A DNA stretch of 64,000 nt from Musa acuminata AAA Group. Lineage: Eukaryota > Streptophyta > Magnoliopsida > Zingiberales > Musaceae. The first letter of the stretch is position 1; each line of letters begins with the position of its first letter. The notes under the pieces were generated by a model. The model was not told the origin of the DNA. It worked only from the letters and a program-made list of their open reading frames with translations, and searched no databases. Shown one piece after another: positions 1-11,339 of this stretch. The translations under genes were made by a program, and so were the position numbers. The stretch is from positions 20,693,501 to 20,757,500 of the forward strand of contig NC_088359.1 in NCBI RefSeq assembly GCF_036884655.1. The letters are read 5' to 3'.

Positions 1-197
1 ATCTTCAGAGAGATACATCATGATGGGAATCATGATGGAAGTATTGATAAGTTCAAATAATTCTAACTTATCAATATGTCTCTTGAATTCTTAGGTTTTG
101 AATTCAAGAATGACTTATCTCAAGTATAACATATAGACAGGGGGAGTTAAGGTTAACTCCATTATCAATTGATTGTCATCATCAAAAAGGGGGAGAT
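1..197 (+). mobile_element. Cop-C0: 3' internal end of a sirevirus-type copia element, with PPT
   Basis: This is the non-coding tail between pol and the 3' LTR of a copia element whose body lies left of the window. It closely matches the equivalent tail of Cop-C (42955-43132), including the phrase around the start of the window and the purine run AAAAAGGGGGAGA at 184-196 directly before the LTR. That run is the polypurine tract that primes plus-strand DNA synthesis. No coding sequence is present here. Confidence 0.85.
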
Positions 198-721
198 TGT
201 TGAATCTCAGATTTTGATGATGAAGTCAATTGTCATTTGTTATCTAATCTATATGTTGAGATAAGTGTGCAGGATTAACTACGATGAAAGTGAGACATGC
301 AGCAGGAGTTGCGCCGGAGTCAAGACAATGATCACGTTGGGAGTTCGACTGTTCGACGGAAGTTCGGACAGTCGTCGGAAGTTCTACGGGAACAAATCCG
401 AGAAGTCCATAAGCTTGCCAAAGAAGCTCGTCGGAACTCGCCAAGTGAATCGTCGCAAGTCCAGGAGTTTGCCGGAAGTCCACAGGAGCATCACCGAGGG
501 TTCATCGGATGATCGACGGAAGTTCGCCGGAAGCTCGCCGGAAGAAGCGATTGACGCACCGGAGCAAGTTGCAGTAAATGTCTTAGGAAAAATCGTAGTT
601 AGCACATTGATTAAGTTGGAGATGGGAGGTGATCCCATTAAATTAATCTTGGGGCAATTGGGCCCCTGAAAAACCCAAATTGGGCCGAATGGATCAACCC
701 ATTCGGACCCTGATTTCTGCC

Positions 722-1073
722 AGGCGGTTGAACCGCCCAAGGCAGGAGGTTGCACCGCCTGGGCTCAATCTTCGAGCAAGACTGGGAGGTGCAACCGCTC
801 TAGCTAGGCGGTGGCACCGTCTGGGGCTCAGTCTCCGAGCGAGACTGGGCAGTGCAACCTCCCCTGACAGGAGGTGGCACCGCTTGAGCTCGGTCTTCGA
901 GCTCTGCCAGGCGGTGCAACCGCCTCAGTCAGGAGGTGCAACCGCCTGAGCTCGGTCTTCGAGCTCTGTCAGGAGGTGCAACCGCCCCTGACAGGAGGTA
1001 GCACCGCCCAGAGGCTCAGTCTTCGAGCTCTGCCAAGCGGTGCAACCGCTCCAATCAGGAGGTGCAACCGCCT
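722..1073. repeat. Array of GGCGGT/ACCGCC palindromes in LTR U3
   Basis: About a dozen 15-bp imperfect palindromes of the form GGCGGTgcaACCGCC or GGAGGTggcACCGCC lie head to tail, separated by about 15-30 bp of CTCGGTCTTCGAGCTC-like sequence, which is itself palindromic. The array ends about 60 bp before the TATA box. Palindromes in this cis region are described for sirevirus LTRs of maize; the function here is inferred. Confidence 0.85.
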
Positions 1074-1132
1074 GATCTCAGAATTCCGGGAATTGACAGT
1101 TTTGAGCTCCAAATTTGAACTGGGTTGGGGCC

Positions 1133-1140
1133 TATAAATA
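1133..1140 (+). promoter_or_regulatory. TATA box of Cop-C0 LTR promoter
   Basis: TATAAATA lies in the conserved context GGCCTATAAATACCCC. The same box sits at the same relative place in the other sirevirus LTRs of the window, for example 2842, 16512, 35563, 36461, 43949 and 63858 on the plus strand, and 5913, 20561, 30460, 46400 and 47634 on the minus strand. It marks the U3/R boundary region. Confidence 0.8.
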
Positions 1141-1974
1141 CCCCACCCATTCAGCACTGAAAGTGTATCAACTTACACTGAAATCTTGATCTTTTTCTGT
1201 GATTCTTAGAGCTCAAAATTGTTGTAAAGGCCAAAAGTTCTTCTCCCTCTGTTCTTCCAAGTTCTGAGTTGTAAAGAGAGGAGAGAAAATTCTGTAAGGG
1301 TTGTCTCCTAAGCTCGTCAAAAGGAGTGAAACTGTAAAAGGATGGTTGGCCTTCGCTTATTGAAGGAAGGCCTCTAGTTGACGTCGGTGACCTCGTCGAT
1401 GGAGGAAGCCAAAAGTGGAGTAGGTCAAGATTGACCGAACCACTCTAAATCTCAGTTTGCATTTACTTTGAGCATCTTATCTTTACTGCAAACCTCCTCA
1501 ATAGCTTACTGCCTTCTGTGTTTTTACGAACGTGTTTCAAAGTTCAGTGCTTTCCGAATCGAGGTTTAAGATGCAAATCAGTTTTATCGTACGAACGTCG
1601 TATTTCAGTTTACGCTTACCTTCTGATTTCCTTTATAACTGCAAACTGACTTTATGTCTTTTCTTTAATTGCATCTCGCCTTATCTCAAGTTAATGTGGT
1701 TTACGAATCAGCTTTTATACCGAAATCGCTTTTATCGTACGAACGTCGTATTTCAGTTTGCGCTTATATTCTGATTTCCATCATAACTGCAAACTGCATT
1801 CATATCTTTGCTGCATCTGTCCTAGTCAAAAGTTGAAGTGATTTACGAATCAGCTTTCTTACCAAAATTACTTCTATCGAACGAAAGCAGTTTTCGATTT
1901 TAATCACAGAAGGTTTTCCGCTGCACTAATTCACCCCCCCCCCCCCCCCCCTCTTAGTGCTTTTGATCCTAACA

Positions 1975-2284
1975 GGAAGGTCTCTAGTGGACACCAGTGA
2001 CCTCATCGGAGGAGGAAGCCGAAAGTGGATGTAGGTCACGTTGATCGAACCACTCTAAAATCTAGTTTGCATTTACATTTGTGCAAATTTTCTTTACTGC
2101 AAACCTCTTTAAGTGCTTAGTGTCTTTAATACTTTTATGAACTCGCTTTCAAGTTTTCGAAAATGATTTTACGTCGGAAATGGTTTTATCGTACAAAAGT
2201 TTTTAAACCATTGTTATCTTACCGCTACACTAATTCACCCTCCCCCCCCCTCTCCCCCTCTTAGTGCCGACCCCGATCCTAACA
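1975..2284 (+). mobile_element. 3' part (R-U5) of a D-family copia LTR
   Basis: The fragment starts inside an LTR (GGAAGGTCTCTAG...) and ends GCCGACCCCGATCCTAACA, matching the Cop-D LTR end (reverse complement at 12558-12872). Its 5' part must lie left of Cop-C0, outside the window, because Cop-C0 interrupts it. It also carries long C runs (2240-2270). Whether it was a solo LTR or a 3' LTR cannot be decided here. Confidence 0.75.
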
Positions 2285-3338
2285 TAATTGACATGTCAGA
2301 CAACTTAGATTGCTTGTACTATAATTTTATTAGCCTTAACTATTAAGTTATGACTTTAATTTGAGTTAGTTTTGGGAGAAATCCTACTAACTCAATTGGG
2401 GCTAATTGGGCCCTCAATAGAGCTGAATTGGGCCGGTTGTATAGCCCATTCTACCACTTGGAGCCATGTTAGGTGATGGCACCATCTAGACTGGGTAGTG
2501 GAACCGCTTGAGGCTCGGCCTCCCATGTGGTTTGGACAGTGGTATTGCCTAGACTGGGTGGTGTTACCATCGGTAGTTAATGCTGCCAAGCGATGGTATT
2601 GCCATGTCAAGCGATGGTACCGCCTTATCAAGTGGTGGTACTGCCCTGTTAGGCAGTGGTACTGTCAGAGCCTAGTCTCTAAGGCTCTATCAAGTAATGG
2701 TACTATTTAGATTGGGCAGTGGTACCCTCCAGTGTTAATCTGCAAATAGTGGTACTGCCCAGTACTGGAGGTGGTACCGTTAGTACTCCGAAAACCTAGG
2801 ATAAGATACTTTTTGACTCCATTTTTGAAGTCATTGATGCCTATAAATACCCCATTCTTTCCTGTATGAAAGAGTAACAAAAGTGTCAACAAAAGTCTTG
2901 AGATTTTGTGTTGTAAAAGTGTTGAAAAAGTGCTAAGTGTCCTACTTCTTTAGCTTTGTGATCATTCTAAGAAAAGTGTAAGGCTTGTAAAGGTTGTCTC
3001 CTAAACCTATAAAAAGAAGAAAGAGTTGTAAAAGGATTGTTGATCTTCGCCCATTAAAAAAAGACCGTTAGTGTACACCGGTGGTCTCGACAGAAGAGAA
3101 ATCGGGAGTGAACGTAGGTCACGACGACCGAACCACTATAAATTTAGTGTGCACTCTCTTTCTGCTCTTCATTACTATTGTTCTCTATTTTAATTGCTTA
3201 TTATATTTACTTCAAGTGAAGCACACTTTCGATATCATTTCTAATACGGGCTTTATCGAAATAGTTTATCTAAATCATCAATATTTTTATCGTAAGCACT
3301 AGTTCACCCCCTTCTTAGTGCCAATTTTGGTCCTAACA
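2285..3338 (+). mobile_element. Cop-F 5' LTR (5'-truncated, D-like)
   Basis: The segment ends GGTCCTAACA immediately before a primer-binding site, so it is the 5' LTR of Cop-F. It holds a degenerate palindrome cluster (about 2460-2790, GGTGGTACCG-type), TATAAATA at 2842-2849, and a U5 that resembles other D-like LTRs. Its true TGTTGAATC start is missing. The left end, which resembles LTR sequence near 63040, is where the neighbouring LTR was inserted or recombined. Confidence 0.75.
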
Positions 3339-3340
3339 GT

Positions 3341-3352
3341 TGGTATCAGAGC
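3341..3352 (+). other. Primer-binding site of Cop-F
   Basis: TGGTATCAGAGC lies 3 bp after the LTR end. It is complementary to the 3' end of initiator tRNA-Met and primes minus-strand synthesis. Confidence 0.85.
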
Positions 3353-3388
3353 CAAAGTTTTTCTCATTTGGTTTAACACCCAAGAGAA

Positions 3389-4977
3389 ATGACTTTTATA
3401 GATAATTAAGAGGGTATTTCTATCACTCATCTTCCTATATTCAATGGGATAGACTACAAGTATTGGAAAACTAGAATGAGAATTTTTTTGCTTTATATAG
3501 ATTTTGAGTTGTGGAACATTGTTGAAAGCAGTTTTGAGAAGTCTTTGAAACCAATGAACGAATGGGATGATTTGGAAAAGAAGACTTTCTCCTTGAATGC
3601 TAAAGTGATGAACGCTTTATTTTATACTCTTGATAAAAATAAATTTAATCGGGTTTCTATATGTGAAACTACACATGATATTTGGTACACACTCAAAGTC
3701 ATATATGAAGGCACAAGTAGGGTTAAAGAGTCAAAAATTAATCTTTTGATTCTTAGCTATGAGTTATTTTGCATAAAACTAAGCGAGACCATTGGAGACA
3801 TGTATACCCATTTTACGAATGTTGTCAATGGTCTAAAATCACTTTGTAAATGTTTTTCTGATTTTGAACTTATTAATAAGATATTAAGATCCTTTTCAAA
3901 AAGTTGGGATCCTAAAGTAATGGCAATACAAGAAGTAAATGACCTAAATAACTTTCCACTTGAAAAACTTATCAGGTCCTTAATGGCCTATGAAATGACG
4001 TGTATAGCATATGATAAATTTGAGAACAACCTTCCAAAGAAAAGGAAGGACATGACACTTAGAACCAAAGAAGGCCACTTAGGTGAAAACTTAAGTGATG
4101 ATGATGATGATGATGATGATGACTTGCCACTCCTTATAAGAAAGTTTACAAAATTCTTAAGAAGGAAGAAAACAAAACAAGATATTAAGAATAAAAGTGA
4201 ACTCAAAAAGTATTAAATAATATGCTATGAATGCAAGAAGCTGAGACACTTTAAAAATGAATGTCCCTAAGTGAAGAATAAGCTACCAAAGAAAAAGAAA
4301 GTGCTCAAAGCTACTTGGGATGACTCAAGTGCATTCGAATATAAGGGGCCAACCAATAAAGAAGAAGTTGCTAACTACGCATTAATGACGTTTGACGATG
4401 AGGTAAATGACTCAATCAAAGCTCACTTATCTTTTGATGAATTATTAAGTGCTTTTCATGAGTTGTTTGCTGAATGTAAATTAGTTGATAAAAATATAAA
4501 TTATTGAAAAAGGATTATGCTTCTCTTTTTAGTGAACTTAAAAAATTAAAAAATGAGCATGATAAGTGTATGTTAACTCCTTGTATTCAATGTGAAGAGT
4601 TAGAGTTATTTAAAAAGAAAAAATTATTTCTACAGGAAACATTAAAAAAATTTAAAATAAGTAACAAATCTTTAAACATGATTCTTGTTAATAAGGGTCA
4701 TGTTTATAGAAAGAAAGGAATTGGCTGTATGAGTAACACTCAACAAAAGCTAACTATCTTCGTTAAAAGACCTATATTATATGTCTCACCTTGAGAAAAA
4801 TATAATTTTTATAAAAAATAAAATTATTTTATTTATAAATATCTATTTAAAAGGTATAGTCCATACAAATTAATTTGACTTCCTAAAGGAACCATAAATC
4901 ACTCAATGATAAGTAGATCTGTTTATGAGGGACCCAAAGTTAAATTGGTACATAAAAGAAAACCCTCTTTCTTGTAG
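3389..4977 (+). pseudogene. Cop-F gag, disrupted
   Basis: This is the nucleocapsid/capsid gene of a sirevirus-type copia element. The start ATG (3389) follows the family leader, and codon 7 is already a stop (3407). The long frame from 3476 shows the retrotransposon gag domain, with W-K-T-R-M-R-I-F near the start and the SKSWDPKV-like motif at about 3900. A (GAT)n run at about 4097-4122 encodes nine Asp. The zinc knuckle is at about 4222-4265 (CYECKK...H...C), split from the N-terminal part by a TAA at 4214 and followed by another stop. A coiled tail follows to about 4794 with a frameshift near 4504. The frame ends at TAG 4975-4977, the conserved gag/pol stop. It is clearly more degenerate than Cop-A or Cop-C. 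Confidence 0.85.
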
Positions 4978-5413
4978 ATGTGTTTACAATCACAAGCTAG
5001 GAGCAAGATATGGTACATTGATAGTGGATACTCAAGGCATATGATTGGAGATCCAACACACTTCTCTAAGCTCACTAGCCAAGACGAAGGATTTGTCATA
5101 TTCGGAGACAACAACAAAGGAAAAATTATTGGCAAAGAAAATATAGGTAACAAATCAAACCTTTTGATTGAAAATATTTTATCAGTAGATGGTTTAAAAC
5201 ATAACTTGCTAAGCATTAGTCAGTTGTGTGATAAAGGTTATAACATCAAATTTGAATCTAATGCTTATATTATAGAAATACCATGCATAAATAGATCTTT
5301 GATTTCTTTAAGGACTAACAATGTCTATACTATTGATCTTGATGAGTTTTATGATGAAACTTGCTTTTTAATTTTAAATGATGATGCATGGCTTTGGCAT
5401 AGAAGATTAGGCC
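4978..5413 (+). pseudogene. Cop-F pol start (protease and integrase N-terminus), cut off
   Basis: The frame continues directly after the UAG. The aspartic protease active site is readable as YIDSG with a following RHM-GDP motif; the usual Cys after DSG is Tyr here. The LLSISQLCDKGY motif and the start of the integrase zinc-binding domain (LWHRRLG) follow. The reading frame is then abruptly replaced by the Cop-A' LTR. The remaining integrase, RT and RNase H of this element are not found in the window. Confidence 0.85.
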
Positions 5414-6658
5414 AGTTAGGATCGGAGCGGCACTAAGAGGGGGGGTTGAATTAGTGCAGCTGATTAAAATGTTAGTTTTGACAAATCTTTCGTACGATAA
5501 AAATCGAACTCAGAAGTGCTTAACTTGAAAGCGTATTTGTAAAGTTGTGCAGCAAAGGTAATGAGGAAATAAAGCACGTAAGAAGGTTTACAGTAATGTA
5601 AATAGTAATAATGAAATGCAAACCAGAGATCACACCGATTTTAAAGTGGTTCGGTCAAATGACCTACATCCACTTGCGAGGCCCTCTTCGATGAGGCTCC
5701 CACCTTCCACTAGCAAATCTTTTGAAGGGGAAGGGAAAATACCCCTCTTACAACTCTTTCCAAGCGGTTCACACTCTTACAAATTTTTAGTAAGAAAGAA
5801 GGAGGTGAACACTCTAGCAAATTGAAAACAAGACTTGCTACGACTTTTCTAAGACCTTTCTCTCAATCAATTGCTTCTCAAAAAGTTGTTATCTCAGTTG
5901 AGATTTGAGGGGTATTTATAGGCCTCAAGAGGATTCAAATTTGGGCTACAAAATTTGAATTCTTTTAGGTTCCCGATGCTGGCGGTGCCACCGCCTGTCA
6001 GTGGCGGTGCCACCGCTTGTTAGTGTCTGACACTGACAATGGACTGGCGGTGCCACCGCGCAGCCAAGCGGTGCCACCGCCTGGCTCTCGGGTGCTGGGC
6101 GGTGCCACCGCCAGACCCTTCGGTTCACAGGTTAGGCTTTAATTTCAGCCCAAACCAAGTCTAATTTTGGGCCCAATTGGCCCCTAACCAGGATATAGGA
6201 TTACCTTTTAATCCTAATCCTAATTACATATGAACTACATAACTAAAAACATCCTAAGCAAGTTTTCAACGTCGAGTCTTGTTCCGACGAGCTTTCCGAC
6301 GAACTTCCGGCGGACTTCTGATATGCTCTCGGGTTTCTTCCGACGGACTCCCAACAGCCTCCCGATCTTGTGACAACTTTAATGAGTAGCCGAGCATTCT
6401 CAATGATCTCCACGAACCTCCGACGATCTCTTCGGTGAACTTTTGAAAATTTTGACAAGTTCCCGATTTCTTCTCTATTGGTTCTGGCAGCATCTCCGAC
6501 GATTCTTCGGACTCTTAAACGTCCATCGAACTTGACTCCGGTATTCTTGCTTTATGTTTTCTGGTTATCGTAGTTAATCCTGCACACTTAACTCAATAAT
6601 ATGGTTTAGATCAATTCACCCATCAATTGATTTTATCATCAAAATCCGAGATTCAATA
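5414..6658 (-). mobile_element. Cop-A' 3' LTR (sirevirus family A, minus strand)
   Basis: This is the reverse complement of the family A LTR: GTTAGGATCGGAGCGGCAC at the left is the LTR 3' end, and ...GAGATTCAATA at the right is its 5' end, which has TA instead of the usual TG. It contains a short palindrome cluster (about 5980-6120) and a TATA box on the minus strand (5913-5920). It inserted into Cop-F integrase. The outermost TG dinucleotide at the left is altered, so no target duplication can be verified. Confidence 0.88.
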
Positions 6659-7640
6659 ATCTCCCCCTTTTTTATGATGACAATCAATTGATGATGGAGT
6701 TAAACATAACTCCCCCTATCTATATGCCATATCATGAGAAGATAAAAACATTTGAATTTCATCCCATATAATTCAAGCATAAACCAATAAGTTCTAACCG
6801 TTGAACTTATCGTCATTCTCATTACGCATAAGTAAATACGAAACTTCGATGAAAATCATTTTCAAGTCAAATGATAAGGGACGATTTTTACTATGATAGG
6901 AGATAAAGATTTTCAACATGAATTTCATGATATAGATGTAAGGCATGCTTTCAATATGATCAATCAATCTTACGATATTCTCAAAGATTTTGCAAGGCAT
7001 ATGAGATATTTGTATTATACAAGCTCTTGTAATTCATATAAGTTATGTTATCGATGCGCATAAGACATTTTCATTGAGTCATGCTATCGAAATGGTATAA
7101 GTCATCACTTAATCATCATTTCTCCCCCTTTGTCATCAACAAAAAGGGAATGAGACTTGAAGCACATAATTTGTGATTATAACATCAGGAATTCAGCATT
7201 GATCATACAAAAATTCATCATTCAAAATTAAGTATGCTAAAATATTTACGCAGAGTTCATCTTAAAGGAAAATTCAGCATTTATCAAATCTCTTCTTTCT
7301 ATAAATAACAATAATTGTAGGTGTACAAAGAAGAGATTGTGATAAAAAAAAAATTTTCAAGTAGTAACTCCAATAAGGCAAGATCATAATTCGAATACAA
7401 ACTCATTCAAATTCAAATCGTCAACTTGAAACTCATAATCAAGCCATCAAAATCAATTTCGAGATTCATAAAATATCATAAAATCATTAATCTTGATCAG
7501 ATGGGAGCGGGGTTTGACTCAAGATAGGATAAGGTAATTTAATGTGTCATTTAGAATCGAAAGAGAAGGATCAAATTCACTGAGGAATGGAAAGAGAAGA
7601 TGAAAAACTTTACAGAAAATTCATTCAAACAAGTTTATTC
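6659..7640 (-). mobile_element. Cop-A' 3' untranslated internal region with two polypurine tracts
   Basis: This stretch of about 1 kb between pol and LTR is non-coding. On the minus strand a polypurine tract abuts the LTR (6659-6671). A second conserved one (GACAAAGGGGGAGA, complement at 7121-7135) lies about 460 bp inside. The same pair occurs in Cop-B, Cop-C and Cop-H. No envelope-like frame is present. Confidence 0.8.
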
Positions 7641-10140
7641 TTAGGGACAATTTAACATACCTAATTCCCTTCTAATGAATTTAAATTGGTCTTCATTCAA
7701 AGCTTTTGTAAATATATATGCTAATTGATGCTTTGTGTCAATGAATTCTAGAACAACATTATTGTTAAGGACATGATCGCGTATGAAATGATGTCTAACG
7801 TCGATGTGCTTAGTTCTAGAGTATTGAATTGGATTTTTAGTAAGACATATGGCACTAGTATTATCACATTTTATGGGAACGTTTTTGAAGTGAATTCCAC
7901 AGTCTTCTAATGTATTTTACATCCAAACAACTTGTGCACAGCATGCACTTGCTGCAATGTATTTGGCTTCCGCCGTAGATAGTGCAACTGAATTTTGTTT
8001 CTTGGAAGTCCAAGAAACAAGTGCATATCCTAAAAATTGACATGTTCCGGATGTACTTTTTCTATCTATCCTGCATCCGCCAAAATCGGCATCTGCATAA
8101 GCTATTAAATCGAATTTTTCAGATTTTGGATACCACAATCCTAAATTTGGAGTTCCTTTAAGATACCTAAATATTCTTTTAACACTTTTAAGATGAGATA
8201 ATTTAGGATTTGATTGAAACCTAGTGCAAAGTCCTACACTAAACATAATATCCGGTCTAGTCGCGATGAGCTAGAGTAGACTACCTATCATTCCCCTATA
8301 TGTTTTTTGATCGAAATTTTTACTATTTTCATCCATATCTAACTTAGTCGCAGTACTCATAGGGGTGTTTATTGCTTTTGAATTATCCATGTTAAATCGT
8401 TTTAACAATTCTAATATATATTTAGATTGGTTAAGAAATATACCATCACTAAGTTGTTTGATTTGTAATCCTAAAAAGAAAGTTAATTCACCCATTAAAC
8501 TCATTTCAAATTCATGACTCATACATTTGGCAAATGATTCACATAGCTATTCATCCGAAGAGCCAAAAATAATATCGTCAACATAAATTTGCACAATAAG
8601 AAAATTATTTTCAAAATGTTTGATAAAAATGTAGTATCAACCTTGCCTTTGGTAAAATTATTTAAAATAAGAAAGGAACTAAGCCTTTCATACCAAGCTC
8701 TAGGAGCTTGTTTCAAGCCATAGAGAGTCTTAGTAAATTTGAATACATGATTAGGAAGAAGAGAATTTTCAAATCCGGGAGGTTGTTCGACATATACTTC
8801 TTCAGAAATAAAACCATTCAAGAAGGCACTTTTGACATCCATTTGAAACAGTTGAAAATTATTACTACTAGCATAGGCAAGGAGCATCCTAATGGCTTCT
8901 AATCTTACCACAGGAGCGAATGTTTCTTCGTAGTCGATACCTTCTTCTTGGTTGAAACCTTTAGCCACTAATCTAGCCTTGTTTCTAACCACGATACCAT
9001 TTTCGTCTTGCTTGTTTCTAAAGACCCATTTAGTACCAATGACTAAATGGTCACTGGGTCTAAGAACAAGCTTCCATACCTTATTCCTCTCAAATTTATT
9101 TAATTCTTCTTGCATTGCAATAACCCAAAAATCATCTTTTAAGCCCTTGTCAATGCATTTAGGTTCGATTTTTGAAAGGAAGGCGGTGTTAGCACAAAAA
9201 TTCTTGAAAGAGGAACGAGTTTGAACCCCTTTTGATGTTTCTCCTATAATTAGCTCCTTTGGATGAGCATCTATATACTTTCATTCCTTGGGTAAGAAAA
9301 TTTCGGAAGAAGGTGCATCCAAGTTGCTATTTTGAGGTGGGGGTTCATTTAAGTTCAAATTATCAAAACCAAGATCATCATCAAAATCATTTTTCTTTAA
9401 ATCAGAAACTTCATTAAAAACTACATGAATAGATTCTTCTATTACTAAGGTTCTTTTGTTAAAAACCCGAAAAGCCTTAGAAACGGAAGAGTAACCAAGA
9501 AAGATGCCTTCATCGGATTTAGCATCAAATTTTCCTAAGGCATCCCTTTCATTCAAAATAAAGCATTTACAACCGAAAACTTTAAAATAGGAAATATTTG
9601 GTTTTTTTTTGTTCCATAATTCATAGGGAGTTTTTGATAGGGATGGTCTTATCAGGACCCTATTCATGATGTAGCAAGCCGTATTTACGGCTTCGGCCCA
9701 AAAATACTTGGGTAGACTATATTCATTTAACATCGTTCTTGCCATTTCTTGTAGGTTTCTATTTTTTTTTCAACTACTCCATTTTGTTGGGGATTCCTCG
9801 GAGTGGAGAAGTTGTGATTGTATCCATTAACTTCACAAAAATTTTGAAAGTCACGGTTTTGAAATTCGCCACCGTGATCACTCCGAATTGATGAAATCAT
9901 GAAACCTTTTTCATTTTGAGTGAGTTTACAAAATTTAGAGAAACACTTGAAATAATCACTTTTGTGAGCCAAGAAATAGGTCCAAGTGTATCTAGTATAG
10001 TCATCCACAATTACAAACGCATATTCAATTGGTCTAAATAAGTCCAAATGAATCAATTGTAATGGTCTAGTGGTGCTAATTTGAGTTTTTGGTTTGAAAC
10101 AAGTTTTTATTTGTTTACCTAGTTGACATGCATCACATAC
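7641..10140 (-). pseudogene. Cop-A' pol (integrase, reverse transcriptase, RNase H), 5'-truncated
   Basis: Read on the minus strand this gives the integrase catalytic core (VCDACQLGKQ, IRSDHGGEFQN, PRNPQQNGVVE), its C-terminal part, the linker with GVQTRSS, the RT ([34 protein letters not shown]) and RNase H ([22 protein letters not shown]), ending ...LNCP-stop at 7641. Several stops and frameshifts break it, for example near 8268 in RNase H and around 8570-8640 over the RT active site. The 5' end at 10140 joins abruptly to LTR-E', so gag, protease and the integrase zinc finger are missing. It is very close in sequence to Cop-A and Cop-B. Confidence 0.9.
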
Positions 10141-11097
10141 TTTGTTTCGAAGCATATCAATGACAAATGAAACATTTCGGAACATATCAATGGCATATGG
10201 ACCATTTCGAAGCATATCAAAGAACGAATATGAAATAGAAGCTCAAACGTCGTTCCCTAGCATAATGCATGTGAGGTTTAACTCAGTGGTGGTTCTACGT
10301 CGTGATGAGTTATCGACTCCATCCACGGGTAGCCCTTTCCTACTCGAGCCCTCTCACCCTACCCAAGTGCTAGGTCGGCTCTGAATTTCATATCAAACAG
10401 ATAGAAGGTGAAGTGGAATTCCAAACATAATATGGTCTATCCATTTCTGAATGACCACCAAACATAATCTAGAGCATCGCGGGCTCTAAGCACATACCCT
10501 TTACCATTTCTGGCAAAGGTCCAAATAATCCCACAAACACCAGAGTACAAAAAGGTATTGTGAACAATAAATTGGGACATATCGGAAGCACATGCGGAAC
10601 AACGAAATGTACATGTGCCTTTATGAAACATTACAATACAAACATGAAGTTTACATAACAGATTTAGGTATCCAAATACATGTAGGAGAAGAGCATACAA
10701 GAATTCAAAGCAGTAATATAAAGCTCAATTGAATAAGAAAGCTAAAGGATATCAATTTCCAAAGGAATGAAACCAGAATATGCGAAATCGACCAAAGCTC
10801 GATTTCTAGCAGAATTCAAGAGGCACATTGAACAAATGATTCAAACTATCAATCGTGCTCCAATATACTCAAGAAAGCTATCAAAAGAAAGGTTTATGAG
10901 TCTATATTCTGATCAAATAATTTTTGTCCAAATCAGAGGTCAATACATGAAGTTATAATCATAACAATGTAGAAAGGTCAGAATCTCAGAAGTTGCATAG
11001 ATTCGGATAGTTACGTCGAAACAGGAGATATATCAAATGCAAGGCTAGAACAATTCAAAGTTCCTCATATTCAAAGCAAATGTAGAGATAAAATTAC

Positions 11098-11295
11098 AGT
11101 AAGGAAAGATCAGGACACTTGCAATAGGAAAGATTAGAAAGCTTGCAATAGGAAGGATCGGAACACTTGCAATAGAAAGGATTGAAACATTTGCAATAGA
11201 AAGGATTGAAACACTTGCAATAGAAAGGATCGAAACACTTGCAATAAGAAAAATTAGAACAATTACAGGAGAAACGATCGGGAAACTTGCCTTTC
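11098..11295. repeat. 24-bp minisatellite in LTR-E'
   Basis: About eight imperfect copies of a 24-bp unit (CTTGCAATAGAAAGGATTGA and neighbours) lie in tandem. Because 24 is divisible by three the complement reads as an 8-residue repeat, but there is no support for coding. LTR-E at 59329 lacks the array. Confidence 0.85.
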
Positions 11296-11339
11296 AAAGA
11301 TTTCGATCCGAAGATCCAAAGAAGGTGCTAGTCCAAATC

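Larger units (their letters stand above)
198..1974 (+). mobile_element. Cop-C0 3' LTR (sirevirus family C)
   Basis: The LTR begins TGTTGAATCT and ends GATCCTAACA, the canonical TG...CA ends of this family, and is about 1.78 kb long. It holds a region of dispersed TCGGAAGTTC-like words (about 340-560), a cluster of GGCGGT/ACCGCC palindromes (722-1073), a TATA box (TATAAATA, 1133-1140), and a U5 ending with an unusually long run of 18 C (1934-1951). Homologous LTRs are at 34640, 35635 and 43133. The sequence to the right belongs to another LTR, so this element inserted into an older one. Confidence 0.92.

Noticed and set aside
722..1073. Palindrome array as a CRISPR array or as terminators
   Set aside because: Spacers are not unique and units vary; the context is a plant LTR.
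265..1137. Several open frames within the sirevirus LTRs (also at 15877-16507, 20553-21203, 30452-31081, 34706-35605, 43225-43703, 63097-63414)
   Set aside because: They lie in U3 upstream of the TATA box, change frame between copies, and are created by the GC-rich palindromes.
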